Shown here one piece after another: positions 43,372 through 52,141 of a stretch of DNA of 64,000 nt (the stretch's first letter is position 1; each line of letters opens with the position of its first letter). Under the pieces are notes generated by a model. The model was not told the DNA's origin, searched no databases, and worked only from the letters and a program-made list of their open reading frames with translations. The stretch is from Cryobacterium inferilacus. Lineage in GTDB: Bacteria; Actinomycetota; Actinomycetes; Actinomycetales; Microbacteriaceae. The translations under genes and the position numbers were made by a program. The stretch is from the NCBI RefSeq assembly GCF_019599185.1, contig NZ_JAIEUL010000003.1, positions 62,001 to 126,000 on the forward strand, written 5' to 3'.

Positions 43372-44474
43372 GCCGTACCGGACGTGTCGGCGTCGGCGTC
43401 ATCGGCGCCGGCGTCATCAGCGGCACCTACCTGGAGAACATGACGGCCTTCGCCGACCTCGACGTGCTCTTCGTCGCGGATCTCGACCTCGATCGCGCCC
43501 GGGCACAGGCCGAGGCCTACGGGGTTCCCGGCCACGGCTCCGTCGAGGATCTGCTGGCCAGGGACGACATCGAGATCGTCGTGAACCTCACCATCCCCGC
43601 CGTGCACACCGCGGTGGGTGAGCGCATCATCGCCGCAGGCAAACACGTCTGGAGCGAAAAGCCGCTGGCCCTGGATCACGACTCCGGCGCGGCGCTGCTC
43701 GCCGCGGCACAGGATGCGGGCCTGCGGGTCGCCTGCGCACCCGACACCGTGCTGGGCGCAGGCATCCAGACGGCCATGCGGGCGATAGCGCGCGGCGAGA
43801 TCGGCGAACCGCTCACGGCCACCACGATGTTCCACGTTCCGGGCCCCGATGCCTGGCACCCGAACCCCGAGTTCCTGTTCGCGCTCGGCGCCGGCCCGCT
43901 CTTCGACATGGGGCCGTACTACGTCACGACGCTGGTGCACGCCTTCGGCTCCGCCAGCCGGGTCGGCGCGGTGTCGTCCACCTCCAGCGCGGTGCGCACC
44001 ATCGGCAGCGGGCCCCGGGCGGGCACCGAGTTCCCGGTGCAGGTGCCCACCCACCACGCCGCCGTCATCGCGTTCGAGGGCGGAGCGTCGGCGCAGTCCA
44101 CGTTCAGCTTCCAGAACGCCCTGCCCCGGATGGGCTTCGTGGAGATCAGCGGCACCGAGGGCACCCTGGTGCTGCCGGACCCGAACACCTTCGAGGGTGA
44201 TTCCACGCTGTGGCGGTTCGGCCACGAGGAGCCGACCACGATCGCCGCGGCCGGGTCCACTTATGGTCGCGGCTCCGGCGTGCTCGACCTGGCCAGGTCG
44301 ATCCGGGCCGGGGTGCCCGAGCGCGCCAGCGGCGCGGTCGCGGCGCACGTGCTCGATGTGCTGCTGGCCGTGGCCGAGGCCGCCGAGACCGGCACCACGG
44401 TCGATGTGGCGTCGAGCATCGCCCAGCCGACGCCGCTGGCCGAGGACTGGGATCCCGCGGCGCCCACCCTCTAG
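43368..44474 (+). CDS. Gfo/Idh/MocA family oxidoreductase
   Basis: 368-residue NAD(P)-dependent sugar or inositol dehydrogenase. The Rossmann motif is VGVIGAGVISGTYLENM, and SEKPLAL is the family signature that carries the catalytic Lys. The C-terminal sheet contains the usual FDMGPYYV. The GTG at 43368 overlaps the isomerase stop (GTGA). This isomerase-dehydrogenase pair fits sugar/inositol catabolism; the compound is not known. A family B palindrome begins 11 bp after the stop. Confidence 0.93.
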   Translation: MSRTGRVGVGVIGAGVISGTYLENMTAFADLDVLFVADLDLDRARAQAEAYGVPGHGSVEDLLARDDIEIVVNLTIPAVHTAVGERIIAAGKHVWSEKPLALDHDSGAALLAAAQDAGLRVACAPDTVLGAGIQTAMRAIARGEIGEPLTATTMFHVPGPDAWHPNPEFLFALGAGPLFDMGPYYVTTLVHAFGSASRVGAVSSTSSAVRTIGSGPRAGTEFPVQVPTHHAAVIAFEGGASAQSTFSFQNALPRMGFVEISGTEGTLVLPDPNTFEGDSTLWRFGHEEPTTIAAAGSTYGRGSGVLDLARSIRAGVPERASGAVAAHVLDVLLAVAEAAETGTTVDVASSIAQPTPLAEDWDPAAPTL

Positions 44475-44484
44475 CGCGCTCCGG

Positions 44485-44548
44485 CCCGCGAACTGTGACC
44501 TAAGCCCCAGAAACGCTGGGTTTTCGGGCTTACCTCACAGTTCGCGGG
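44485..44548. repeat. Palindromic repeat family B, copy 1
   Basis: 64 bp with outer arms CCCGCGAACTGTGA and TCACAGTTCGCGGG and the inner elements TAAGCCC / GGGCTTA. It lies between convergent genes and extends into the end of the TetR gene, supplying its last codons and stop (44530-44532). Confidence 0.85.
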
Positions 44549-45114
44549 CGGGCCAGGGCTATCACGGCCTCGACGTGGGCGGCCATGTCTCGGCTGCCGT
44601 CGAACATCCACTGCACCTGCATGCCGTCGCTGACCGCCATCAGGATCGACGCCAGCATCTCCGGGTCGACCGAGGCGTCCAGCCGGCCGGATGCCTGCAT
44701 CCGGGCCACCCCAGCCGCGATGGTGCTCCGCGAGTGCGCATAGCGTTCCCGGAAGTAGTCGTGCGCGGGATGCTCGGGGTCGGTCGCCGCGGCGGCGGAC
44801 AGGTTCGCGAACATCTGCACGAGGCCGGGCACCTCGGCATTGTGCCGGATCAACGCCGCGAAGGTGGCTGCCGGGTCCGGGTCCTCGGGATCCTTCGCCG
44901 CGTCGATCTCGTCCCGGGTGCGCAGGATCGCCACCCAGAGGTCGTCCTTGGACTCGAAGTAGTGCAACAGGCCGGCCTGGGTGAGTCCCACCGCGACGGC
45001 GATGTCCCGCACCGAGGTCTGGTGGAAGCCCTGCCGAGCCACGAGCGCCAGCGCGGTCTCGAGGATCTCGGCGCGCTTCGCGACGCCCTTCGGGTACTTG
45101 CCCACGCTCGCCAT
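44530..45114 (-). CDS. TetR/AcrR family transcriptional regulator
   Basis: 194-residue regulator with an N-terminal helix-turn-helix (ETALALVARQGFHQTSVRDI, AVGLTQAGLLHYFESKDDLW; residues about 18-60). The C-terminal domain resembles the TetR_C_6 (BetI-like) group. ATG at 45114 is 6 nt after TAGCCT (reverse strand, 45121-45126). The last codons (for PRTVR) and the TAA stop are read from the family B repeat, so its natural end was probably replaced or extended. Its target may be the MFS gene across the shared upstream region or the isomerase operon. Confidence 0.9.
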   Translation of the reverse strand: MASVGKYPKGVAKRAEILETALALVARQGFHQTSVRDIAVAVGLTQAGLLHYFESKDDLWVAILRTRDEIDAAKDPEDPDPAATFAALIRHNAEVPGLVQMFANLSAAAATDPEHPAHDYFRERYAHSRSTIAAGVARMQASGRLDASVDPEMLASILMAVSDGMQVQWMFDGSRDMAAHVEAVIALARPRTVR

Positions 45115-45134
45115 TTTCCCAGGCTACCGACCTT

Positions 45135-45197
45135 CCGCGAACCGTGAGTAAAGCACCCAAAACCCGAGGTATCTGGGGCTTATCTCACGGTTCGCGA
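45135..45197. repeat. Palindromic repeat family B, copy 2
   Basis: 63 bp, with arms CCGCGAACCGTGAG / CTCACGGTTCGCGA and AAAGCACCC / GGGGCTT as the inner stem. Unlike the others it lies between two divergent genes, next to the TetR -10 box and 9 bp from the IclR-like palindrome. Confidence 0.8.
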
Positions 45198-45205
45198 GAT
45201 GTTGC

Positions 45206-45254
45206 TTTCCGCATCGCGGAAAGGGCACCCACATAGTGGAAACACTGTGGAATT
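45206..45254. promoter_or_regulatory. Candidate IclR-type operators upstream of MHS transporter
   Basis: TTTCCGCATCGCGGAAA (45206-45222) is a near-perfect palindrome of the kind bound by IclR-family regulators. A second site, TAGTGGAAACACTGTGGAA (about 45234-45252), repeats the GTGGAA half-site. They lie 70-120 bp before the MHS transporter start. The IclR gene at 46780-47556 is the natural candidate. Confidence 0.55.
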
Positions 45255-45323
45255 CTGATCCCGCGCCGTTACCGGTCGCACGCTCACGCACACTGGATAC
45301 AGACAAAAGACAGAGAGGTCTCC

Positions 45324-46754
45324 ATGTCATCGTCAACCCCCGCACCGGCCGCGCCGCCCCGCACCGCAGACTCGAGCATCTCCGAGGCGGACCTGCGCCG
45401 GGCCGGCTGGGCCAGCTCGCTCGGCAGCGCACTGGAGTACTACGACTTCGCGCTCTACAGCCTGGCGTCGGCGCTCATCTTCAGCGAACTGTTCTTCACC
45501 GACAGCGACCCCACCACCGGGCGCATCCTGGCCTTCGCCACCTACTTCATCGGATTCGCGGTGCGCCCCCTCGGCGGCCTGTTCTTCGGGTCGCTCGGCG
45601 ACCGCATCGGCCGCAAGTCGGTGCTGCTGCTCACCGTGCTCCTGATGGGCGGCGCCAGCACCGCGATGGGCCTGCTGCCCACCTACGACCAGGTCGGCAT
45701 CCTGGCACCGATCCTGCTCATCGTGCTCCGCATCCTGCAGGGCTTCGGCGCCGGCGCCGAGCAGGCGGGCGCCGCCACCCTGATGACCGAGTACGCGCCC
45801 CGCCACCGCCGCGGGTTCTTCGCGTCGCTGCCGTTCATGGGCATCCAGATCGGCACCGTGATCGCGGCCCTGGTCTTCTTCCTGCTGCTCATCCCGAGCC
45901 AGCAGGTCGTCCTGGACGGCCTGTGGCGCATCCCGTTCCTGGCCAGCGCCGTGCTCATCGGCGTGGCCGTGTACATTCGGCTCAAGCTCAAGGAATCGCC
46001 CTCGTTCGTGAAGCTCGAGGCCCACGAGCAGGTGCAGGAGAAGCCGCTGCGCAGCCTCCTGCGCACCTCGCGCAAGACCGTGCTGATCGGCATGGGCCTG
46101 CGCATGGCCGAAAACGGCGGCTCCTCGATCTACCAGGTGCTGGCCATCAGCTACGTCGTCACCGTCGCGCTGGGCTCGTCGGTCACCGCCGGCCCGATCG
46201 GCGCGATCTCCCTGGTCTTCGCGGCCGCCGTCGGCGCCATCACGGTGCCCGTCGCCGGGCTGCTCAGCGACAGGTTCGGTCGGGTGCGGGTCTACCGCGG
46301 GTTCGCGATCTTCCAGTTCGTCATCGCCGTGCCGGTCTGGTGGATCCTCAGCACCGGCAACGTCGTGGCGACCGTCGCGGCCATCTCGGTGGCTCTCGGC
46401 ATCGGCACCTGGGGCATGTTCGGCGCCCAGGGCGCCCTGATGCCCGAGCTGTTCGGCTCCCGGCACCGCTACACCGGCGTGTCGGTGGCCCGCGAATTCT
46501 CCGCCGTCATCGCCGGCGGCCTGGTGCCGCTGGTCGGCGCGCTGCTGCTGGCCTGGTTCGCCGACAGCTGGGTGCCGCTGGCGCTCTACCTGCTCCTGCT
46601 GACCGGCATCACGATCGCCGTCACCTTCATCACACCGGAGACCAGGGGCCGCGACCTCGATCTCGAGACGGATGCGCTCGACGACGTCCCCGTGCCGGCG
46701 GCGGCACCCGCAACCGCTCCGGTCGCCGTCGCGGTGGGAACCCCCCGTGCCTGA
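45324..46754 (+). CDS. MHS-type MFS transporter (organic acid:proton symporter)
   Basis: 476-residue transporter of the metabolite:H+ symporter group (KgtP, ShiA, ProP relatives). Marks include SLGSALEYYDFALYSLASAL in helix 1, the DRIGRKSVLLLTVLLMG loop, RILQGFGAGAEQAGA and MPELFGSRHRYTGVSVAREF. Typical substrates are carboxylates and betaines. AGAGAGG lies 7 bp before the ATG. It is convergent with the IclR gene and, by operator content and position, is probably the importer for the FAH-KDG kinase-dehydrogenase pathway. Confidence 0.92.
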   Translation: MSSSTPAPAAPPRTADSSISEADLRRAGWASSLGSALEYYDFALYSLASALIFSELFFTDSDPTTGRILAFATYFIGFAVRPLGGLFFGSLGDRIGRKSVLLLTVLLMGGASTAMGLLPTYDQVGILAPILLIVLRILQGFGAGAEQAGAATLMTEYAPRHRRGFFASLPFMGIQIGTVIAALVFFLLLIPSQQVVLDGLWRIPFLASAVLIGVAVYIRLKLKESPSFVKLEAHEQVQEKPLRSLLRTSRKTVLIGMGLRMAENGGSSIYQVLAISYVVTVALGSSVTAGPIGAISLVFAAAVGAITVPVAGLLSDRFGRVRVYRGFAIFQFVIAVPVWWILSTGNVVATVAAISVALGIGTWGMFGAQGALMPELFGSRHRYTGVSVAREFSAVIAGGLVPLVGALLLAWFADSWVPLALYLLLLTGITIAVTFITPETRGRDLDLETDALDDVPVPAAAPATAPVAVAVGTPRA

Positions 46755-46779
46755 CCTGGCTGCGGCCGGAGCGCCGACC

Positions 46780-47556
46780 TCAGCGCCGGGGCAGCAGCAC
46801 GGCCAGCTCGGCGGCGGCCTCGCGCAACGGACCGAGGAATTGCAGGGCCTGCTCCACCGTGGTGCGGTAGGCCGGCGACGGAACAGAGAGGGCGGCCACC
46901 GCGATGCCCATGGCGTCCAGCACGGGAACGCCGACGGTGACGATGCCCTCCTCGTGCTCCTCGTTCGAGACCGCGAAGCCCTGCGAGCGCACCCGGGCGA
47001 TCTCGGCCGCGAACGCGGCCCGGTCGGTGATCGTGCGGCTCGTGAACCGCTCCAGCGGCAGCGTCGTCACCAGGTGATCGCGGGTCTCCCAGTCGGCGAA
47101 GGCCACGAGCACCTTGCCCATCGACGTGCAGTGCAGCGGGCCGAGCTTGCCGGTCTCGCCGCGCACGCCCACGTGGTGGCGCGCCTCGATGTGGTGGATG
47201 TAGAGCTGATGCTCGCCGTCGAGGACCGACATCAGGCTGGCCTCACCGGTGGCGCGCGACAGCGTGCGCAGCACGGGCAGGGCCACACCCTGGAAGCCGT
47301 GCGCGCTGGACACGGCGGCGCCGAGCTGGAACAGGCGCAACCCCAGGCTGTAGAGCTTGGTCTCCGGATTGAAGCTCACGAAGTCGTCACGCACCAGCGA
47401 ACCGAGCAGCCGGTGCGTCGTGGTCACCGGGTACCCGGTCCAACGCGCCAGGTCCGACAGAGTGGCCCCGTCGGGATGCGGGCCGAGCACGGTCAGCAGG
47501 CTCAGCGCCTTGCCCACCATGTCCTTGCCCACCGTTTCGGTGTCCCCGGTTCTCAC
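46780..47556 (-). CDS. IclR family transcriptional regulator
   Basis: 258-residue IclR-type regulator: winged helix N-terminus (LSDLARWTGYPVTTTHRLLG, residues about 33-52) and C-terminal effector domain with GPLHCTSMGKVLVAFAD and VGVPVLDAMGIAVAALSV. GTG at 47556 lies 6 nt after TACGAT (reverse strand, 47563-47568), so it is leaderless. It sits between the MHS transporter and the divergent catabolic operon, 38 bp from the FAH gene, and is likely to control both in response to a pathway acid. Confidence 0.92.
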   Translation of the reverse strand: MRTGDTETVGKDMVGKALSLLTVLGPHPDGATLSDLARWTGYPVTTTHRLLGSLVRDDFVSFNPETKLYSLGLRLFQLGAAVSSAHGFQGVALPVLRTLSRATGEASLMSVLDGEHQLYIHHIEARHHVGVRGETGKLGPLHCTSMGKVLVAFADWETRDHLVTTLPLERFTSRTITDRAAFAAEIARVRSQGFAVSNEEHEEGIVTVGVPVLDAMGIAVAALSVPSPAYRTTVEQALQFLGPLREAAAELAVLLPRR

Positions 47557-47594
47557 GCGTCGATCGTACCGGCATCCGCTCGGACGGGCGCACC

Positions 47595-48368
47595 GTGCTG
47601 ATCGCGCGGGTGGCCACCGACAGCGGACCCCGGCACGGCATCGTGGACGGCGACCAGGTGCGACTGGTGTGCAGCCTGGCCGATCTGCGCCGCACGGGCG
47701 AGCGGGTGCCGTTCACGCCGCACACCCTGCTTGCGCCCATCCAGCCGGGCACCATCTACGGGATGGCCCACAACACCGGTCCCGCCGACCGGGCGCTGGC
47801 GCCGCAGGCGTTCCTCAAACCGCGGCACGGCGCCATCGGCCCCGGCGACCCCATCCCGGTGCCGCACGGCATCGGCCCTGTCGTCGCCGAGGCCGAGCTG
47901 GCCCTGGTGATCGGCAGCCCGGCCCGGCACCGCAGCCTGGCCGACGCTCTCGAGGTGGTGCTCGGCTACACCGCCGCGAACGATGTCACCGCCCGCGCGC
48001 TGCAGGCCCAGGATTCGCTGTGGCTGGCCGGCAAGGGCTTCGACGGGTTCACCCCGCTCGGCCCGGTGATCAACACCGAGCTGCCCATCGAGGCCGACAT
48101 CCACCTGGCCGTGGACGGCACGACGGTCTCGCACTCGGCGACCACCGGGCTGGCCCGCGGGTTCGCCGAGATCATCGTCTACCTCAGCAGCATCACCACC
48201 CTGCAGCCGGGGGACGTCATCCTCACCGGCGCCCCGGGCGCCGACGCCGAGCTGCTGCCCGGCGGCCGGGTGGCCGTCACCGTTGGCGGGCTCACCCTGG
48301 TGAACCCCGTCGTCGGCGCCGCGGCACCCGACGGCCTGCTCGAGCACTATCGGAAGGCCATCGCATGA
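47595..48368 (+). CDS. Fumarylacetoacetate hydrolase (FAH) family protein
   Basis: 257-residue FAH-superfamily enzyme. VAEAELALVIG carries the Glu metal ligands, GYTAANDVTARALQ and LWLAGKGFDGFTPLGPVI follow, and VILTGAPGAD is near the C-terminus. Members hydrolyse or isomerise diketo acids, for example 2,4-diketo-3-deoxy sugar acids or homoprotocatechuate ring products. GTG at 47595 is close to the IclR start. Its stop overlaps the KDG kinase start (ATGA). Confidence 0.9.
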   Translation: MLIARVATDSGPRHGIVDGDQVRLVCSLADLRRTGERVPFTPHTLLAPIQPGTIYGMAHNTGPADRALAPQAFLKPRHGAIGPGDPIPVPHGIGPVVAEAELALVIGSPARHRSLADALEVVLGYTAANDVTARALQAQDSLWLAGKGFDGFTPLGPVINTELPIEADIHLAVDGTTVSHSATTGLARGFAEIIVYLSSITTLQPGDVILTGAPGADAELLPGGRVAVTVGGLTLVNPVVGAAAPDGLLEHYRKAIA

Positions 48369-49384
48369 CCCCCACCACCCGCCAGAGCGCCCGTCTGGAC
48401 GTCGTCACCCTCGGCGAGATCATGGCGATGTTCGTGGCCGACGACGCCGGCATCCTGGCGGGCGTCGATCACTTCACCCGCCGGCTGGCCGGGGCCGAAT
48501 TCAACGTGGCGGTGGGCCTGACCCGGCTCGGCCACCGGGTGGGCTACCTCACCCGGCTGGGCGCCGACCCGTTCGGCGAGTTCGCGCTCGCCCGGCTGGC
48601 CGACCTCGGCATCGACGCCGGGGAGGTCAGCATCGACCCGGACGCCCCGACCGGATTCCAGTTGAAGAACCGGACCGACCCCGGCGACGACCCCACCGTG
48701 GTGTACTTCAGGGCGCATTCCGCCGCCCGCCGGCTGGCACCGACCGCGGCGACGGATGCCTACCTGCGCCGCGCCAGGCACCTGCACCTCACCGGCATCC
48801 CGCTCGCCCTCGGCGAGGGCCCGCGCGCCCTCGCCGCCCAGGCGATGGCCGCCGCCCGGCGAAGCGGCGCCACGGTGAGCGTCGACCCCAATCTGCGGCC
48901 CGCGCTCTGGCCGGACACCGCGACCATGGTTCGCACGGTCAACGATCTGGCCGTGCAGGCCGACTGGGTGCTGCCCGGTCTGCCCGAGGGGCGCATCCTC
49001 ACCGGGCACGGCACCCCGGAGGGCGTCGCCGGCTGGTACCTCGACCGCGGCGTGAAGGTCGTCGCCGTCAAGACCGGTTCGGCGGGCGCCGAACTCTTCA
49101 CCCGCGACGGCCTGCACGTCGTCTGCCCGCCGTTCCGGGTGTCCCCGGTCGACACCGTCGGCGCCGGCGACGGCTTCGCGGCCGGGTTCATCAGCGCCGC
49201 CCTCGACGGCCGCCCCGTGCACGAGTGGCTCAGCCGAGCCGCCGCGGTGGGCGCCATCGCCACCACCAGCCACGGCGACCAGGAGGGCCTGCCCGACCGC
49301 GCCGGTCTCGAGGCCTTCCTCGAGGCCGCGACACACCAGACTCTTGACCACGCCTCCACGCCCGCAGAAAGGGCCTTCGCATGA
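48365..49384 (+). CDS. PfkB family sugar kinase, KDG kinase-like
   Basis: 339-residue PfkB-type kinase. The N-terminal motif is GAEFNVAVGLTRLGHRVGY, and DTVGAGDGFAAGFISA is the C-terminal signature with the catalytic Asp. Marks such as FRAHSAARRLAP and WVLPGLPEGRILTG resemble 2-dehydro-3-deoxygluconokinases. It should make a 2-keto-3-deoxy-6-phosphosugar acid. An aldolase for that product is not in the window. It overlaps both neighbours by 4 bp. Confidence 0.9.
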   Translation: MTPTTRQSARLDVVTLGEIMAMFVADDAGILAGVDHFTRRLAGAEFNVAVGLTRLGHRVGYLTRLGADPFGEFALARLADLGIDAGEVSIDPDAPTGFQLKNRTDPGDDPTVVYFRAHSAARRLAPTAATDAYLRRARHLHLTGIPLALGEGPRALAAQAMAAARRSGATVSVDPNLRPALWPDTATMVRTVNDLAVQADWVLPGLPEGRILTGHGTPEGVAGWYLDRGVKVVAVKTGSAGAELFTRDGLHVVCPPFRVSPVDTVGAGDGFAAGFISAALDGRPVHEWLSRAAAVGAIATTSHGDQEGLPDRAGLEAFLEAATHQTLDHASTPAERAFA

Positions 49385-50466
49385 CCACCACCACCCGCCC
49401 GTCCACGCTCCGCCCGTCCACGCTCCGCGTCGTCGTGGCCTCCCCGCTCTCGGAGGAGCTCTGCCGCCTCATCGAGCGCACCGAACCGCGCCTCGACCTG
49501 GTCCGGGACCAGACCCTGCTCCCGCCCATGCGGCACCCCGCCGACTACCGCGGCGACCCGGCCTTCACGCGCACCCCCGCCCAGCAGACGGCGTTCGAGG
49601 CGCTCGTCGACTCCGCCGACGTGCTCTACGGCATCCCCGACGTGGACCCTGACGCGCTCCGGCGCACGACGCAGGCCAACCCCAGGCTGCGCTGGGTGCA
49701 GCTCATGGCCGCCGGCGGTGGCGCCCAGGTGAAGGCGGCCGGTCTCGGCGGCGACGACCTGGCGCGGGTGACCTTCACCACCTCGGCGGGGGTGCACGGC
49801 GGCCCGCTGGCGGAGTTCGCCCTGTTCGGCATCCTGGCCGGTGCCAAGCAGCTGCCCCGGCTGCAGCAGCAGCAACGCGAGCACGAGTGGCCGGCCCGCC
49901 GGCCGCTCGGCCAGGTGCGCGACCAGACCGTGCTCCTCGTGGGCCTGGGCGGCATCGGCCGCGAGATCGCCCGGCTCACCCACGCCCTCGGCATGCACGT
50001 GATCGGCGCCCGCCGCGCGGGCAGCAGCAGCACCGTTGACCACGTCGACGAGTACGTGTCGATCGACGACCTCACCGAGCACGTCGGCCGGGCCGACGCG
50101 ATCGTCGTCTCGCTGCCCGGCACCGCCGCCACCGAGGGCATCGTGGGCGCGGCGGTCTTCGCCGCCGCCCGGCCCGGTGTCACGGTCGTGAACGTGGGCC
50201 GCGGCACCGTCATCGACGAGGCTGCCCTCACCCTTGCCCTGCAGAACGGCCAGGTCGGTTTCGCCGCGCTCGACGTGTTCGCCACCGAGCCCCTCGCCGC
50301 CGACAGCGCGCTCTGGGACCTGCCGAATGTTCTCGTCAGCCCGCACACCGCCGCCCTCGACCCCGGCGAGGAGCGCCGCATCGCCGAGCTGTTCGCCCAG
50401 AACGCCACCGCCCTGCTCGACGGCCGCCCTCTGCGCAACACGGTCGACACCGTCGAGTTCTACTAA
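49381..50466 (+). CDS. D-isomer specific 2-hydroxyacid dehydrogenase
   Basis: 361-residue NAD(P)-dependent dehydrogenase. The nucleotide site is LLVGLGGIGREIARLTHALG, VNVGRGTVIDEAAL carries the substrate Arg, and VSPHTAAL holds the catalytic His. It should interconvert a 2-keto acid and its D-2-hydroxy acid. Last gene of the IclR-linked operon; a family B palindrome follows 6 bp after the stop. Confidence 0.93.
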   Translation: MTTTTRPSTLRPSTLRVVVASPLSEELCRLIERTEPRLDLVRDQTLLPPMRHPADYRGDPAFTRTPAQQTAFEALVDSADVLYGIPDVDPDALRRTTQANPRLRWVQLMAAGGGAQVKAAGLGGDDLARVTFTTSAGVHGGPLAEFALFGILAGAKQLPRLQQQQREHEWPARRPLGQVRDQTVLLVGLGGIGREIARLTHALGMHVIGARRAGSSSTVDHVDEYVSIDDLTEHVGRADAIVVSLPGTAATEGIVGAAVFAAARPGVTVVNVGRGTVIDEAALTLALQNGQVGFAALDVFATEPLAADSALWDLPNVLVSPHTAALDPGEERRIAELFAQNATALLDGRPLRNTVDTVEFY

Positions 50467-50471
50467 GCCCT

Positions 50472-50536
50472 TCCGCGAACCGTGACTTAAGCCCCGAAAA
50501 CTCGCGTTTTGAGGTGCTTTTCTCACGGTTCGCGGA
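50472..50536. repeat. Palindromic repeat family B, copy 3
   Basis: 65 bp with arms TTCCGCGAACCGTGA / TCACGGTTCGCGGA; the middle holds TTAAGCCCC, AAAAC and GTTTT. Starts 6 bp after the 2-hydroxyacid dehydrogenase stop, and its T-rich right half (GCTTTTCTC) would suit a terminator. Confidence 0.85.
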
Positions 50537-50561
50537 GGGGTGCGCCCGCTAGGGTGGCCGG

Positions 50562-50759
50562 ATGAACCTCCTTGTGCGACTCACTCAGCGCGGCGCCGTG
50601 GCACTCACCGAGATCACCCAATTCGCCCTCTACTGGCTGGGCGGCGGCAACGGCGATCCCGATCGACTGCGAGCGGCGGATGCCCGCCGGGCCCGAGCCC
50701 GCAACGCTCCGGCCCACCCAGCCCGGAGCGCCGCCGGCCGGGGCGCCCGCAAGCGCTGA
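50562..50759 (+). CDS. Small basic protein of unknown function
   Basis: 65 residues: an N-terminal helix (LLVRLTQRGAVALTEITQFA) and an Arg/Ala-rich C-terminus (RRARARNAPAHP). It was called because TAGGGT (50550-50555) lies exactly 6 nt before the ATG, the same layout as many genes here, and third positions are GC-rich. No family recognised. It could bind nucleic acid given its charge, but that is a guess. Convergent with the ROK gene. Confidence 0.6.
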   Translation: MNLLVRLTQRGAVALTEITQFALYWLGGGNGDPDRLRAADARRARARNAPAHPARSAAGRGARKR

Positions 50760-50777
50760 CCGCGTCCAGCGGCTGAG

Positions 50778-51929
50778 TCAGCCGCCGGCGGCGAGGGTGT
50801 CCATGGTGCGCTGGATGGCGACGGCCGCCGCGCCCTGCGCCCAGGAGATGAAGCCGCTGGCTTCCAGGAGCACGTCGACCTCGACGGCCTCTGGGTCGCG
50901 GTCGGCCAGGATCGCGGCGTCCATCTCGGCGCGGGCGATCTCGAGAAAGCCCAGCCCCTCGCCGGCGAGCACCACGTGTTCGACCATGGCGAGGTTGGCC
51001 ACCGCGGCGATCAGCCGGCCCAGCGCGGTGCCGGCGGCGCGCAGCACGGCGAGCGCCACCGGATTGCCGTTCTGCGCCAGGTCGAGCACCTCCGCGTAGC
51101 TGACCGTGCGTCCCAGGGCCACCTCCACCTGCCCCCGGATGCTGGGTATCGTGAGCATCGCCGTTGAGCAGCCGCGATGGCCCAGGAAGCACAGCGGGCC
51201 CGTCGGGTCGAGCGGGAAGTGCCCGCCGAGACCGAGGCCGGCCTGCGAGGTGCTGACCACCTGGTCGTGCATGACGAGGCCGTAGCCCACGCCGGCGCCG
51301 ACGGTGAGCACGGCGAAGTTGGAGAACCCGCGGCCCAGGCCGAACCAGTGCTCAGCCGCCGCCAGCGCCACGACGTCGTTCTCGACCATGACCGGCACCT
51401 TCAGCTGTGCCTCTACGGCATCCGCCAGTGGCACCCCGCGCCAGCCCAGGAACGGTGCGCGGTCCACCACCCGGTTGTCGGACACCTGGCCGCCGACGCT
51501 GATGCCGATCGCGGAGAACTCCTGCTCGTTCGCCAGCTCCCGGGCCAGGTCAACGATCACCGCGACGACGTCGGCCAGCTCGTGGCTGGGCAGCGGGCGG
51601 CTGGCCCTGCTCCCCTCCGCGGCGCGCAGGTCGGTGGTGACGGCGACGGCGGTGTCGCCGGTGAGCTTCACGCCCAGGAACTGTCGGGCGTCCGCGACCA
51701 CATCCAGCGGCTTCGCCGGTCGGCCCATGGCGCCCTCGAGCTGCTCGTTCACCTCCACCAGCAGGCCGCCGTCGAGCAGGGGCCGTGCCAGACGGGTGAG
51801 CGTGGCCAGTGACAGGCCGAGCCGTTGGGCCAGCACGCTCCGCAGGATCGGCCCGTGGATCAGGACCTCCCGGGCCAACTCGCTGGACGGTGCGCGGTAG
51901 CGGCGTTCGGCGGCATCGACGGATGACAT
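50778..51929 (-). CDS. ROK family transcriptional regulator
   Basis: 383-residue repressor-type ROK protein. The N-terminal winged helix is LAQRLGLSLATLTRLARPLL (residues about 31-50). The sugar-kinase-like domain has GISVGGQV, ENDVVALAAAEHWFG and the zinc-type region GGHFPLDPTGPLCFLGHRGC, with the CxxGxxGC-type ligands. ATG at 51929 was chosen; a GTG at 51962 adds 11 residues. It lies divergent to the alpha-galactosidase and sugar ABC operon, which it most likely represses in the absence of an alpha-galactoside. Confidence 0.9.
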   Translation of the reverse strand: MSSVDAAERRYRAPSSELAREVLIHGPILRSVLAQRLGLSLATLTRLARPLLDGGLLVEVNEQLEGAMGRPAKPLDVVADARQFLGVKLTGDTAVAVTTDLRAAEGSRASRPLPSHELADVVAVIVDLARELANEQEFSAIGISVGGQVSDNRVVDRAPFLGWRGVPLADAVEAQLKVPVMVENDVVALAAAEHWFGLGRGFSNFAVLTVGAGVGYGLVMHDQVVSTSQAGLGLGGHFPLDPTGPLCFLGHRGCSTAMLTIPSIRGQVEVALGRTVSYAEVLDLAQNGNPVALAVLRAAGTALGRLIAAVANLAMVEHVVLAGEGLGFLEIARAEMDAAILADRDPEAVEVDVLLEASGFISWAQGAAAVAIQRTMDTLAAGG

Positions 51930-52104
51930 GGGTGGGCAACTTTCGATCGACAGTGCCGGCACGGCGCCCCGGCGCCAGCGGCGCTCACGGGCTGGTGAGT
52001 ACGATCAGAATACCGGTTCCGCTCGCCCGGTTATGTTGCAAAACGCAAGAAAACCGCGCCGCCGAGCCCGCCGGATTGCGGGTTCCCGGCTGAATCCAGC
52101 CGAC

Positions 52105-52141
52105 TTGACTTTGCTTTACTTGCAATATAGAAATATATGCA
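52105..52141 (+). promoter_or_regulatory. AT-rich promoter of the alpha-galactosidase operon
   Basis: A TTGACT -35 (52105-52110) and TAGAAA (52128-52133) or TATAGA as -10 lie in a sharply AT-rich patch. TTTGCTTTACTTGCAA inside the spacer is a partial inverted repeat, so it is a candidate ROK operator. The predicted start falls near the ATG at 52141. Confidence 0.5.
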
